DNA of 64,000 bases from Acholeplasma sp. OttesenSCG-928-E16 (GTDB lineage: Bacteria > Bacillota_I > Bacilli_A > Acholeplasmatales > Acholeplasmataceae). The notes below the pieces were generated by a model. That model was given only the letters and a program-made list of their open reading frames with translations, ran no database searches and was not told the DNA's origin. The stretch lies in assembly GCA_030266845.1 (NCBI GenBank), contig JAJDIT010000005.1, forward strand, positions 21,140-85,139, in the 5' to 3' direction. Shown here one piece after another: positions 22,901 to 30,126 of the stretch (positions are counted from its first letter, which is position 1; each line of letters opens with the position of its first letter). The position numbers were made by a program, and so were the translations under genes.

Positions 22901-25152
22901 TCAGTTGATCTGATTAGATGATCATTATCATCATATTCATGATAATTAGTATATGTTTCTTCTCCTTTTTCGATTTCTTCTGATATTAGATTACCATTTT
23001 GATAGGTATTGGTAATGGTTTGATTTGCTGTAGGAGCGTAAATCTTTACTAAATTGGAATTTTCATCATATTCATAGGTGATTAAATCTCTATCTTCTGT
23101 GATGATGGCAGTTAATCTATTTTCATCATCGAATTCCGTTATAGCATTTTCAATATTTAGCGATATTCCATTAACGTCTTGTGGAGCAATATAATCACCA
23201 AAATTTGACATATCCGTTCTATATAAACTCATTAGCCCAATAGTAACACTTGAAGAGCTATTATTTTGGATAATATACCTTACTTTCGAATATGGCATAC
23301 TAACCACTAGGGAACCAGATAATATCTGATATTCTACTGATAGGTGGTCAAAATAGAACGTTTTTTCTTCTTGAAGAGCATCATTTGAATCATAGGTCTC
23401 AATAATCAATTTGACATTTCTCTTCTTATAATTCCCTTTTAAAAAGCATGAAAAAACAAGCTCATCCTCGGCATCTCCAAGAAGCATGATATCTTGGTAT
23501 ATTCCGCTTTTTTGACCAACTTCAATTCCAGTTCCAATAATTTCTTCATTTAATATTGCAGAATAGTTATTGCTTCCACTTACTCCGCTCCATGATAAAA
23601 CTTCACTTGGGGCATTTAATATATTCCTAATAGGAGTGTTTGCCATATTGAACTCATGGGTGCTTCCATCTTTACATCTCTTGTATTTTAAATTATAGAT
23701 TTTTCCGTCAATTGCATAGAATTTTAGTTCACCTGCTGAATTATAGTAATAATCAATAGTTTTGGATGACTCTTTTATAGTGATATGATTGCTGCTTCTT
23801 GTGTAGACATCAATGTCATGAGTAATACCATCAGTTATTGTATTACTCATGTAATTTCCTTCTTCACTATTTTTTGCAAGCCTTGAAAATTGGATATCCC
23901 TTTTTTCATCATTGACAATAATTCCACTTGGATTAAAACTTGTCTTTTCTAGATAATAATCAACGTTATCCACTGTCTTAACAACTTCTATTTTTGATAT
24001 GTCTGAGTTTGAATAGGTTATCTTTGTTTTTTGATGGTTATTGTTGTCATTTATCGTTTGAATTCTATCGTTTGTGTTATAACTAAAACCTATGTTAAGA
24101 GGCTTGTTGTTTCTTGTGATTGCGGATAATCTAGTATTCATCAAGCCACCGGAATAAAAATATTTAATGATCACTCCATTACTTATTTGTTCAGTTACTT
24201 TACTATCTTCAATCTTTAGTTCAACTCCTCTTGATTTTATCCACATAAAATCATCAATAACAACAATATAAGTTTGTGTAAAGACATCAACAAAAATGTA
24301 ATCAACATTAGGCTCGTTGACATAAAAATATTGATTTGCTTCTGATAAGCTCATCTTTCTAAAATATCTATAATAACCTTCTGGGTCTAAATAATAACCA
24401 TCTAGTCCAGTTAAATGAATATCATAATCTAGATTACTAACGATTCCGCTCCCCAAAGCTCCATTAAAGTCATTTCTTTTTTTCACACTAAGCATCACGT
24501 GTTGATTACTAAATAGTTCATATCTATACTCTGGAACTCCTTTTTTAAAAGAAATATCGCAAAGACCTACTCTTTTATTAATAGAAAAACTATCTTCGAT
24601 TTGCCTTCTTTCGCTTTCTGTTGTGATAAAAAAGCGCACACTATCAATATCATTTGGTAGATCATTAAAAACATATAATTTATCATCATCTGAAGTGCTA
24701 ATGTAATCATTTGTTATAACGAATGAAACGTTGTTTTGTCCCAAGGCTGAATTAATAAGTTTTGTAATATCAAAAGTAACTATGGTTCCATTTACTTCAC
24801 CATCAAATTCATAGTCTACTTCTCTTTTTGAAAATTTATGTTGCTGAAGAGGGTAATCTGAAACTTGCCCACTTTCTGCGGTTGCAATATACCCTTTAAA
24901 GTCTATATCTTTCAATAACTCCTTATTTAAATCGTAAAAATATACAATAGCCAATGCCTTGTGAATCTTATCTATACGTTCCTCTGGTACAGTTTTTTTA
25001 AAAGGAAGCAGATCGACCCTAAATAACATCTTTAATTCCTTGTTAAATTCCGCTACGTTACCAGTCTCAACTATGAAATTTCCCTTATAAAAATAATTTT
25101 CAAGTTGGACTTTAGTGGTGGTGCTTTTATCACCCATAATTAATTTACTCAT
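19903..25152 (-). CDS. RHS/YD-repeat polymorphic toxin
   Basis: A 1749-aa protein. Order of regions: DNRLRE-like beta domain (about 25-190; FIVETGN, VTFDITKLINSAL), first YD repeats (about 330-510), a jelly-roll insert (about 515-650), second YD repeats (about 660-1000), a LamG/concanavalin-like insert (about 1000-1180; WMKIPSGHLGPILWLKDKN), third YD repeats (about 1190-1510), and the RHS core end RYYDPEVGRFISPDS...NLYAYCHNNPVMYTDSTG (about 1510-1554). The last 195 residues are the variable toxin tip: a Gly/Ala-rich hydrophobic section (about 1557-1625) and a tail AEKYYYDVGTRAATYLFPSP. No signal peptide is seen, unlike WapA. It overlaps the Mur-like gene by four bases (ATGA). Target and export route are unknown. 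Confidence 0.9.
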   Translation of the reverse strand: MSKLIMGDKSTTTKVQLENYFYKGNFIVETGNVAEFNKELKMLFRVDLLPFKKTVPEERIDKIHKALAIVYFYDLNKELLKDIDFKGYIATAESGQVSDYPLQQHKFSKREVDYEFDGEVNGTIVTFDITKLINSALGQNNVSFVITNDYISTSDDDKLYVFNDLPNDIDSVRFFITTESERRQIEDSFSINKRVGLCDISFKKGVPEYRYELFSNQHVMLSVKKRNDFNGALGSGIVSNLDYDIHLTGLDGYYLDPEGYYRYFRKMSLSEANQYFYVNEPNVDYIFVDVFTQTYIVVIDDFMWIKSRGVELKIEDSKVTEQISNGVIIKYFYSGGLMNTRLSAITRNNKPLNIGFSYNTNDRIQTINDNNNHQKTKITYSNSDISKIEVVKTVDNVDYYLEKTSFNPSGIIVNDEKRDIQFSRLAKNSEEGNYMSNTITDGITHDIDVYTRSSNHITIKESSKTIDYYYNSAGELKFYAIDGKIYNLKYKRCKDGSTHEFNMANTPIRNILNAPSEVLSWSGVSGSNNYSAILNEEIIGTGIEVGQKSGIYQDIMLLGDAEDELVFSCFLKGNYKKRNVKLIIETYDSNDALQEEKTFYFDHLSVEYQILSGSLVVSMPYSKVRYIIQNNSSSSVTIGLMSLYRTDMSNFGDYIAPQDVNGISLNIENAITEFDDENRLTAIITEDRDLITYEYDENSNLVKIYAPTANQTITNTYQNGNLISEEIEKGEETYTNYHEYDDNDHLIRSTDSYSNNSEVFNYLLHNNMYSTDKSGIINKQKYKYDGKLLNNNFIVNEYDISNGLTYQGENLTEISSDIDYVFNYDLKKRLTDVLIGEKKLVTYEYYTHLGKDTSLVQKKYYGNNQNPYYAFTYDEKLRAKTIKLNTSLRYAFDYDDFDRLSQVIYYSLPFNKKEFSYFDNGALKKVDNYLETNGTSTPDYSSTYKYDNLDNLQETNHLLNNLSLKIEYDYSYERTNRGKVYKDIYTKDYFDVITLKKDGRTYKNQLPLENKNLERTVDETLNQAILTFTKNNAQLSYNVSSYTRKCIGIYAWMKIPSGHLGPILWLKDKNNRCYYVDITEDGPTFKPEDDIVYPFDVNPLGVISNDYCLFALSIDENGSKIIINNQIYSVERYALALEIEKAGIGHFGGNDNSVENGVKILSGGIIYDKSLDEIQDELMDALAIAKAPSATPQNKTSFTKNNINSFSQNEFDDDGILIRKEVNHNLGTIIDETITYNENKLPIKVVGSNYETHYDYDEIGNITHKIKFDSYKVVIEANYYEYDDLKRLTKEVIHKGQNQVDKVITYTYDNNGNITSKTVNNDQTFYTYDDSLLTLIEKESSVIENIYNSNNPLFPSNYKNNSLTWEGSRLSSYGNNVYKYDESGFRISKNNGVNTIRYFLEDSKIIFEKRGSLTPLITYKYDINGQLIGFDYGDDSYYYLRDITGIIEGVISSNGTLVNRYVYDAYGNHLVLSSNGQIDSNSASIGNINPFRYKGYYYDVETNLYYLNSRYYDPEVGRFISPDSIEYLDPESIVGLNLYAYCHNNPVMYTDSTGTFAISIFLACLIVGAILGGVTGGINAYNNDVRGWDLVGGIALGTLTGAALGAAVGVVAGLGGVYLAGGVSSVFGKLTTDLMAYSTFGTPIGTWEDYAVAFVFGGLTRGLFGKGPSIGNAIFDIGIRPAVNQFVKMGTGRQAGFDAEKYYYDVGTRAATYLFPSPWRSFARGITRGFWDMYKKGLFGNQSPQFLYA
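19906..20490 (-). other. Toxin tip of the RHS protein, compositionally foreign
   Basis: Codons after the conserved DSTG of the RHS core. By hand count the line 20341-20400 has 53% G+C, against 22% for 20641-20700 in the core. The shift falls within about 30 bases of the core/tip junction. The tip contains GAILGGVTGG and GALTG-like Gly zipper motifs (GIALGTLTGAALGAAVG) that suggest membrane insertion. Confidence 0.7.
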
Positions 25153-26558
25153 TGCATTTTCTCCTTTTGTCTTAATGCTTCTTTTACTACTTCATAGTCT
25201 TGATGCAACAAAATTGAATCATAGCCATCACACATGACTCTTCTATTGCCCCTGCCATAGATAAATAGAACCTCATTATCCATAAGTCCATTTATTGCCT
25301 CAATTATCGCTTGCCTTCGATCACTTATTTTAATAAAGGCTACATTTAATAAGCTTGCCTGATAATCAAGGAAATCATCTTTATTCGTTGCACCACTATC
25401 TGATGTTGTTAAGTAAACAAAATCAGCATTATTATTCATATATTTCATGTTAAAACCAATAGAATCTACCTTATCTAAAACAAGGTTATCTTCATTGTGC
25501 TCTTTATCCCATGAATAGTGCCCAAGCCCTGTTTCACCTGTTACTACTTTGATTTTTGAAAGATAGTTTAGTTCTTTATATTTTTTAAATAATTCAAGGT
25601 GTGGAGCAGAATGTAATGATATGATAATATGGCTATTATTGACTTTTATATGAGTATCTCTGCCTTTAATTTTTATGTCTTGAATAAACAATTTGAAAAA
25701 ATCGTAATCATACACATTTAGCGCTTCAAGCAAAGTAACACATCCAGTAATATTCTCGGCGTTAAATGGAAATAAGAGGCTGGTTTTTATATCATATTCG
25801 TTTTCTTTATATAAAACTGTAATATCTAGCCCATTCATCGTATCAAGCGTTGTTTTTGAATAAAACTTAACATCAACATCGATGTTTTTATGCTCACTGA
25901 CCCATTTTGAAGAATAAGTGATTCTTTCGTTTTGTTTATTGATTTCCATCAATTCATCAAAATTACTAGCATCCGAAGTTCCAATAATGAATTTTACACT
26001 TTTGTCTTCTACTTCCTTAAAAAACTCTTTTTTTAGATCAACATAATCTGGATATAAAATTATATTATGCTTCGGATAAATATTGGTAATCATTCTTAGA
26101 TCAAAAGGAATATTTTTGGTAAGTCCTTTTTTAATTGCTGCTTCATTTACTTCTAATATAAGAAAATCCGCATCATATTCTATAGCATCTGTTAAGGCGT
26201 CCAACAACATCCTTTCATCTCTTAACGGATTTTCTACTGCTTCATCACTAGAGATATAGCTGATTTTAGAATCAATCATAATTGAGGAGTACAAAATTGA
26301 CTTATATCCCTTTTCTTTTAGGTATTGGTGAGTCAGATATGCTACTGTTGACTTCCCTCTTGAACCGGTGATTCCTATTATTTTTAGATTGCTTTTTTTC
26401 TCCTCTTTTGTTTCAAAAGAATCATTCGTTTTTTGAATAAAGCTGTTTCTTAAAACATTATTAATATCAATTACTTTAGAAGCACTATTATTTAAACTTC
26501 TTTTCTTGCTTACTTCGTTGTCTTTCTTTAAATTAATTATTAGATCATTTATTTTCAT
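25149..26558 (-). CDS. Mur-ligase superfamily protein (MurE/CapB-like) in the RHS operon
   Basis: A 469-aa protein. After a 55-residue polar N-terminus comes the P-loop GITGSRGKST (62-71); the GSRGKS form recalls CapB/PgsB more than the GTNGKT of MurE. The rest follows the MurE order: ADFLILEVNEAAIKKGL, DLRMITNIYPKH, central NAENITGCVTLLEAL, C-terminal KGRDTHI, VVTGETGLGHYSWDKEHN, YLTTSDSGATNKDDFLDY, DRRQAIIEAI and FIYGRGNRRVM (where MurE has GKGHE). It should join an amino acid or peptide to an acceptor using ATP. Chromosomal murE sits with other cell-wall genes; this copy lies between an unknown protein and an RHS toxin with overlapping or 1-base junctions, so a special substrate is likely. 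Substrate unknown. Confidence 0.75.
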   Translation of the reverse strand: MKINDLIINLKKDNEVSKKRSLNNSASKVIDINNVLRNSFIQKTNDSFETKEEKKSNLKIIGITGSRGKSTVAYLTHQYLKEKGYKSILYSSIMIDSKISYISSDEAVENPLRDERMLLDALTDAIEYDADFLILEVNEAAIKKGLTKNIPFDLRMITNIYPKHNIILYPDYVDLKKEFFKEVEDKSVKFIIGTSDASNFDELMEINKQNERITYSSKWVSEHKNIDVDVKFYSKTTLDTMNGLDITVLYKENEYDIKTSLLFPFNAENITGCVTLLEALNVYDYDFFKLFIQDIKIKGRDTHIKVNNSHIIISLHSAPHLELFKKYKELNYLSKIKVVTGETGLGHYSWDKEHNEDNLVLDKVDSIGFNMKYMNNNADFVYLTTSDSGATNKDDFLDYQASLLNVAFIKISDRRQAIIEAINGLMDNEVLFIYGRGNRRVMCDGYDSILLHQDYEVVKEALRQKEKMQ

Positions 26559-26559
26559 A

Positions 26560-27651
26560 CTAATCTGTTACCCCTCCCGATGGATTAATTATTGATATTT
26601 CTATTGGTATACTTCCGATGAGTTTTGGTTGAACATCATCTTCATGGACATTCATCGTTCCGTTTAGTTTGGTAATAGTTCCTGGTAGTCCAGTTGGAAC
26701 ACCTAAAATATTTAAGCTAATTTGATATCTGCTCCACGTTTCACCTTCTACTGTTATAGTGTTTTGAAAACTTAAGTTGACAAACACTTGATAATTCTCT
26801 ATATAAAATGGATAAATTATTATAGCGGCATGAGCATCTATTAAGTGACTAGATGCCATCACCAATTGTGAGGTAGCATTTCTAGTCATATTGAAGGTTT
26901 TAGGATATTTTATATATTTATCATTGGTTTGATAATAAACTTTATTTACATTTTGGAAATTAGAATAAATTGGCAAAAAGATCTCGTTTGATTCACTCCA
27001 TCTTGTTGTGTTAAAACGTAACTTATCACCTAAATCAATGATTTCTTCACTTAAAACCGGAACACTCATCACTTCTCCTTGGTACCCTTTTAAGATTTTA
27101 ATTAATTCACCATTTTTTGCTCTAAATTCTGCCAAAACAAAATTATCCTCCTTTATCGTTTCAAAGGAATCGTTGGTATCCTTTAGGTACATTGTCTTAT
27201 TAATGGGATTGGCAGGAAAATTACTTACAAACTTAAAATACTCGCTATCGTTATTGGTTAATGTTGATTGAGGACTACTTTGGGGTGACATCATAACACT
27301 TTTTGTTGTTGTTTTTTGAATTAATAGTTCAAAGTCGCTTGTTACTGTGACATTAACAATATTGTTACTAATCAAAATATCACTAATGCTAGTTGGAAGA
27401 GAAGAAACATCTAAGGTTAAATAATTTCCAATTGTCTTATTTAGTGCTATGTTGCTGTTGATAAAACCAGAAAAGCCACTCTTCTCTTTGATCCTGTAGT
27501 ATATGTCATTACTTAATACCGCAATCTGCACAGCGGTTCCTTCCAAGTTGATATGAATGACCACTATCTCTAAACCTAAATCATTTGCTACATAAATGCC
27601 ATCACTCATGTTTAGATTGGTTATTTCACTAATCGTTTTTGCTACTTTCAT
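26560..27651 (-). CDS. Unrecognised 363-aa protein of the RHS operon
   Basis: No family recognised. No signal peptide or membrane helix is seen. The N-terminal 115 residues look like a compact alpha/beta domain (LGLEIVVIHINLEGTAVQIA), followed by a Ser/Gln/Pro linker (about 118-131; MMSPQSSPQSTLTNN) and a beta-rich C-terminal half ending SIPIEISIINPSGGVTD. Residues 159-165 read TNDSFET; the same seven residues occur at 44-50 of the Mur-like protein encoded next. It overlaps the holin-like gene by 23 bases and is one base from the Mur-like gene, so it is translated as part of the same unit. A structural or carrier protein acting with the RHS toxin is possible but not shown. Confidence 0.7.
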   Translation of the reverse strand: MKVAKTISEITNLNMSDGIYVANDLGLEIVVIHINLEGTAVQIAVLSNDIYYRIKEKSGFSGFINSNIALNKTIGNYLTLDVSSLPTSISDILISNNIVNVTVTSDFELLIQKTTTKSVMMSPQSSPQSTLTNNDSEYFKFVSNFPANPINKTMYLKDTNDSFETIKEDNFVLAEFRAKNGELIKILKGYQGEVMSVPVLSEEIIDLGDKLRFNTTRWSESNEIFLPIYSNFQNVNKVYYQTNDKYIKYPKTFNMTRNATSQLVMASSHLIDAHAAIIIYPFYIENYQVFVNLSFQNTITVEGETWSRYQISLNILGVPTGLPGTITKLNGTMNVHEDDVQPKLIGSIPIEISIINPSGGVTD

Positions 27652-27985
27652 TGTTTGTTTTCTCCTTATTGATATTTACTTCATTGGTGAGTGTTATTAA
27701 TTCCTCTAAAAACTCATCAATAGTTTTATTTGATATTTTAATTCTTTGTTTTTTTACAAATTCTCTCATTCTAGATAAACAATATTTCTTTTTATCTTTA
27801 CCATTTAAGAAAAGCGTTTCTGCTTCCTTAATCAGTACTTTTAGTTCATCAATCACTAATTCCTTGTTATTTAATTCTTTGGCTTCCTTCATTTTGTTAA
27901 TTAATACTTTTAGATAAAACGTTATTGCCGTAAATAATGAAATTCCTGCAATGATTATTTCTTGGTATTTCTCTAGTAACTCCAT
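27629..27985 (-). CDS. Small holin-like membrane protein, first gene of the RHS operon
   Basis: A 118-aa protein: one N-terminal membrane helix (about residues 9-28; IIIAGISLFTAITFYLKVLI), a Lys/Glu-rich helix, then ELKVLIKEAETLFLNGKDKK, SRMREFVKK and FLEELITLTNEVN. The order of short N-terminal helix, EAE.LF.(N/G)G..KK and a C-terminal EELI.LT..VN is that of LL-H/phage-type holin-like proteins (family recalled, not searched). AAGGAGAG precedes the ATG. As leader of an operon whose toxin has no signal peptide, it may provide the exit route; this is inference. It could also be an unrelated membrane anchor. Confidence 0.6.
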   Translation of the reverse strand: MELLEKYQEIIIAGISLFTAITFYLKVLINKMKEAKELNNKELVIDELKVLIKEAETLFLNGKDKKKYCLSRMREFVKKQRIKISNKTIDEFLEELITLTNEVNINKEKTNNESSKND

Positions 27986-28051
27986 TTACTACTCTCCTTT
28001 TCTTGGGTTTTGTTTAAGTTAAAAAATATTTCTGTCCCACTCCCTCTCTAA

Positions 28052-28153
28052 TTAAAATAAATTTTGTTTTGTAATATGTTCTTTAAGTTTAACTTTATTA
28101 TTAAGTATCGTTTCATAATAAAATATGTCCAAAATCGCTCTATCAATTTTCAT
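28052..28153 (-). CDS. Doubtful 33-aa reading frame upstream of the RHS operon
   Basis: ATG at 28153 gives MKIDRAILDIFYYETILNNK and 13 further residues. The composition is protein-like and the frame stays open upstream with a hydrophobic stretch (VILGFILHL). There is no ribosome site, and the upstream extension runs into the terminator stem of the lipoprotein gene. It may be a remnant or chance. Confidence 0.2.
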   Translation of the reverse strand: MKIDRAILDIFYYETILNNKVKLKEHITKQNLF

Positions 28154-28212
28154 TTTCTTGTGATATGACAAATGTAAAATAAATCCAAGAATGACTTTAA
28201 TTGATAAACATA

Positions 28213-28247
28213 CAAAAAAAAGAAGCAGTTCATAGACTATGCTTCTT
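28213..28247 (-). terminator. Terminator of the lipoprotein gene at 28297
   Basis: AGAAGCA (28221-28227), a 12-base loop and TGCTTCT (28240-28246). On the minus strand it is followed by eight Us. Confidence 0.7.
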
Positions 28248-28296
28248 CATTATTTCCTTTTTGATTTAGTTTCTTATTTGTAATTTATTATAGGTA

Positions 28297-28824
28297 TTAA
28301 ATACCAATAAGTCCTAAAGCTTTGATACCACCGGTTACTTCAGCAAAAACAACATAGTAACTACCAGCTTCTAGGGCAACCGAAATATTGTTAAAATTGG
28401 TAACACCAGCAACTTGTAAAGCATTAAATGGCGGAACTAATAATGCATTACTAGTAATATTTTCAAACTTTCCGCTATCGATACTTTGACCAACCCAGCT
28501 TTCATCACCGCTTTTTTTGATTTTAATGCCTAAACCAGCATTAAAACTAGTGATTTCGCCATTATGTTCATGAATGATTGAAGTAGCTCCACTTACCTCT
28601 GTTAAATCGACTGATGCGATATATAAGTGATATGTTTGTTTTAAAAGACCCTTAACTGACTTAACCCTTGAATCATTTAAAGAGATTGCTTCCATTTTTG
28701 TTTCTGCATTTGTTGCTGCATTAACTACATAATAATCCGCATTCGCATTAGCTAATACTTTATTACAGCCAAAAAGAGTTAATAAAAATGTAAAACATAT
28801 TATTATAGATAAAATCTTTTTCAT
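28297..28824 (-). CDS. Lipoprotein, paralogue of the maltose-operon lipoprotein
   Basis: A 175-aa lipoprotein with signal MKKILSIIICFTFLLTLFGC (lipid Cys20). The mature part aligns along its length with the protein at 9482-10057: DYYVVNAATNAETKMEA, LLKQTYHLYIASVDL, SWVGQSIDSGKFENIT, LVPPFNA and EAGSYYVVFAEV. It lacks the GQFAGWGD segment found near the start of the other. It is a single-gene transcript with extended -10 TGTTATAAT upstream (near 28850) and its own terminator. It lies away from the maltose genes, between the RHS operon and nth. Function unknown; a surface carbohydrate-binding role is only an extrapolation from its paralogue's operon. Confidence 0.7.
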   Translation of the reverse strand: MKKILSIIICFTFLLTLFGCNKVLANANADYYVVNAATNAETKMEAISLNDSRVKSVKGLLKQTYHLYIASVDLTEVSGATSIIHEHNGEITSFNAGLGIKIKKSGDESWVGQSIDSGKFENITSNALLVPPFNALQVAGVTNFNNISVALEAGSYYVVFAEVTGGIKALGLIGI

Positions 28825-28893
28825 AAGACACCTTCCTTTTTTCCTAATAGATTATAACACTTTATTAATAATTAATAAATCATTAAAACTTTT

Positions 28894-29535
28894 TTACATA
28901 TTTTTTAATGACTTATTATAGTAGCTACACATACCCTTTAGTTCACAGATAGCACAATTAGGCTTTAATGCTTTACAAGTATATCTACCAAACAATAAAA
29001 ATTGATGGTGTAGCTTATTCCATTTAGATATATCAAAGGTTTTTTTTAAGGCTTCTTCTACTTTTCTAACAGAATCTTCACTATTAGCAATTCCTAGCCT
29101 CTTTGAGACCCTTAATATATGTGTATCAACCGCGAATGCTGGCTCAATATTTAAAACCGATAATATAACATTTGCTGTTTTTCTACCAACACCCGGTAAA
29201 GACTCTAGTTCTTTTCTATTTTTTGGAAAATCTCCCTTTTTTGATATTTCATCAGCAATACTTTTAATATACCTAGCTTTATTCTTATAAAGACCAATTG
29301 ATTTAATTATCTCTTCTAAATCATTTATGTTAGCTTTTGAGAGTTCTTCTGCTCCTTTATATTTATCAAATAAAATGGCGGTTATTTTATTGACCGCCTT
29401 GTCGGTTGTTTGAGCGCTTAGTACTACCGCTATTAATAGTTGGAACTCATTTTGATAATTTAGCTCTGGTTTTGGATCTGTAATTATTTTATCAAAGTAT
29501 TCTAATATTTTATTTGATTGCTTTAAAGATATCAT
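28894..29535 (-). CDS. nth: Endonuclease III
   Basis: A 213-aa base-excision repair glycosylase/AP lyase. The helix-hairpin-helix is LPGVGRKTANV with catalytic Lys119; Asp137 is in AFAVDTHILRVSKRLG. The 4Fe-4S ligands are Cys187, Cys194, Cys197 and Cys203 (C-x6-C-x2-C-x5-C). It removes oxidised pyrimidines and nicks the DNA. It is the last gene of the long aro/recG transcript and overlaps dnaD by 26 bases, an arrangement (dnaD-nth) common in Bacilli. Confidence 0.96.
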   Translation of the reverse strand: MISLKQSNKILEYFDKIITDPKPELNYQNEFQLLIAVVLSAQTTDKAVNKITAILFDKYKGAEELSKANINDLEEIIKSIGLYKNKARYIKSIADEISKKGDFPKNRKELESLPGVGRKTANVILSVLNIEPAFAVDTHILRVSKRLGIANSEDSVRKVEEALKKTFDISKWNKLHHQFLLFGRYTCKALKPNCAICELKGMCSYYNKSLKNM

Positions 29536-30124
29536 CTAAGGCCTTTTTTGTTTTTTCATCTACTTCGACTTTTTGAACTTTTGCATCATTAATTAATATT
29601 TTTTCGATTATTTTTAAAGAGAGTTTATTATTGTCTTTTGCGATATTAATAGCTTTTAAAATATCTTCATGTGTATATCGTTCTTCTTCATAAAAAGAAC
29701 GAAGAGTTTCTAGTTCATTATCGGTTAAGATTCGATTTAATTCTGTTTCTAATAAATCGATTGTCTGGCTTATCTTTGCGTTACCAGCATCTTTTGCTTG
29801 TTGTAGTAAGAAGCGTTCTAAAATATCAAAAGTATTATCGATATTAAAGACTTCTCTTTCTTTTCCATCTTTGGTATTTTCTAAATCGATTGTCATAAAA
29901 CCATTTTTCATTAGTGAATAAGTAATCTCTTCGACTTTTTCTTTTTTTAAGTCGGTTTTTTTGGCTAACATGGCGATTGAAAAAGTATTCTTTTTTCGAT
30001 ACATCGATAATAAAACAAGGAGCATGGTCGCTTCTACATATTTTAGTCCAAGCTTCTTATAGTCACTTAAAATTATTTTATCTATTTCAATACCATAATT
30101 TTGATACAACTGTTTTATTATCAT
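29510..30124 (-). CDS. dnaD: DnaD-domain replication initiation protein
   Basis: A 204-aa protein with an N-terminal winged-helix domain (about 15-90; AMLAKKTDLKKEKVEEITYSL) and a C-terminal DnaD/DnaB_2 domain (about 115-190; LTDNELETLRSFYEEERYTH and ILKAINIAKDNNKLSLKIIEKIL). DnaD helps load the replicative helicase at the origin and at restart sites in low-GC Gram-positives. Two bases separate it from rnc, and it overlaps nth. Confidence 0.9.
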   Translation of the reverse strand: MIIKQLYQNYGIEIDKIILSDYKKLGLKYVEATMLLVLLSMYRKKNTFSIAMLAKKTDLKKEKVEEITYSLMKNGFMTIDLENTKDGKEREVFNIDNTFDILERFLLQQAKDAGNAKISQTIDLLETELNRILTDNELETLRSFYEEERYTHEDILKAINIAKDNNKLSLKIIEKILINDAKVQKVEVDEKTKKALDDIFKAIK

Positions 30125-30126
30125 CC

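Larger units (their letters stand above)
27986..28296. other. Intergenic region upstream of the RHS operon
   Basis: AT-rich stretch of about 310 bases. It holds a lipoprotein terminator (28213-28247), a doubtful 33-codon reading frame (28052-28153), and on the minus strand the unusual GC-rich string GAGAGGGAGTGGGACAGAAA (28049-28030) about 45 bases before the holin-like gene. No clear consensus promoter for the RHS operon was found. Confidence 0.5.

Noticed and set aside
25149..26558. True murE of cell-wall synthesis
   Set aside because: P-loop is GSRGKST, the late motif is GRGNRR in place of GKGHE, and the gene is embedded in a toxin operon. Kept as Mur-like only.
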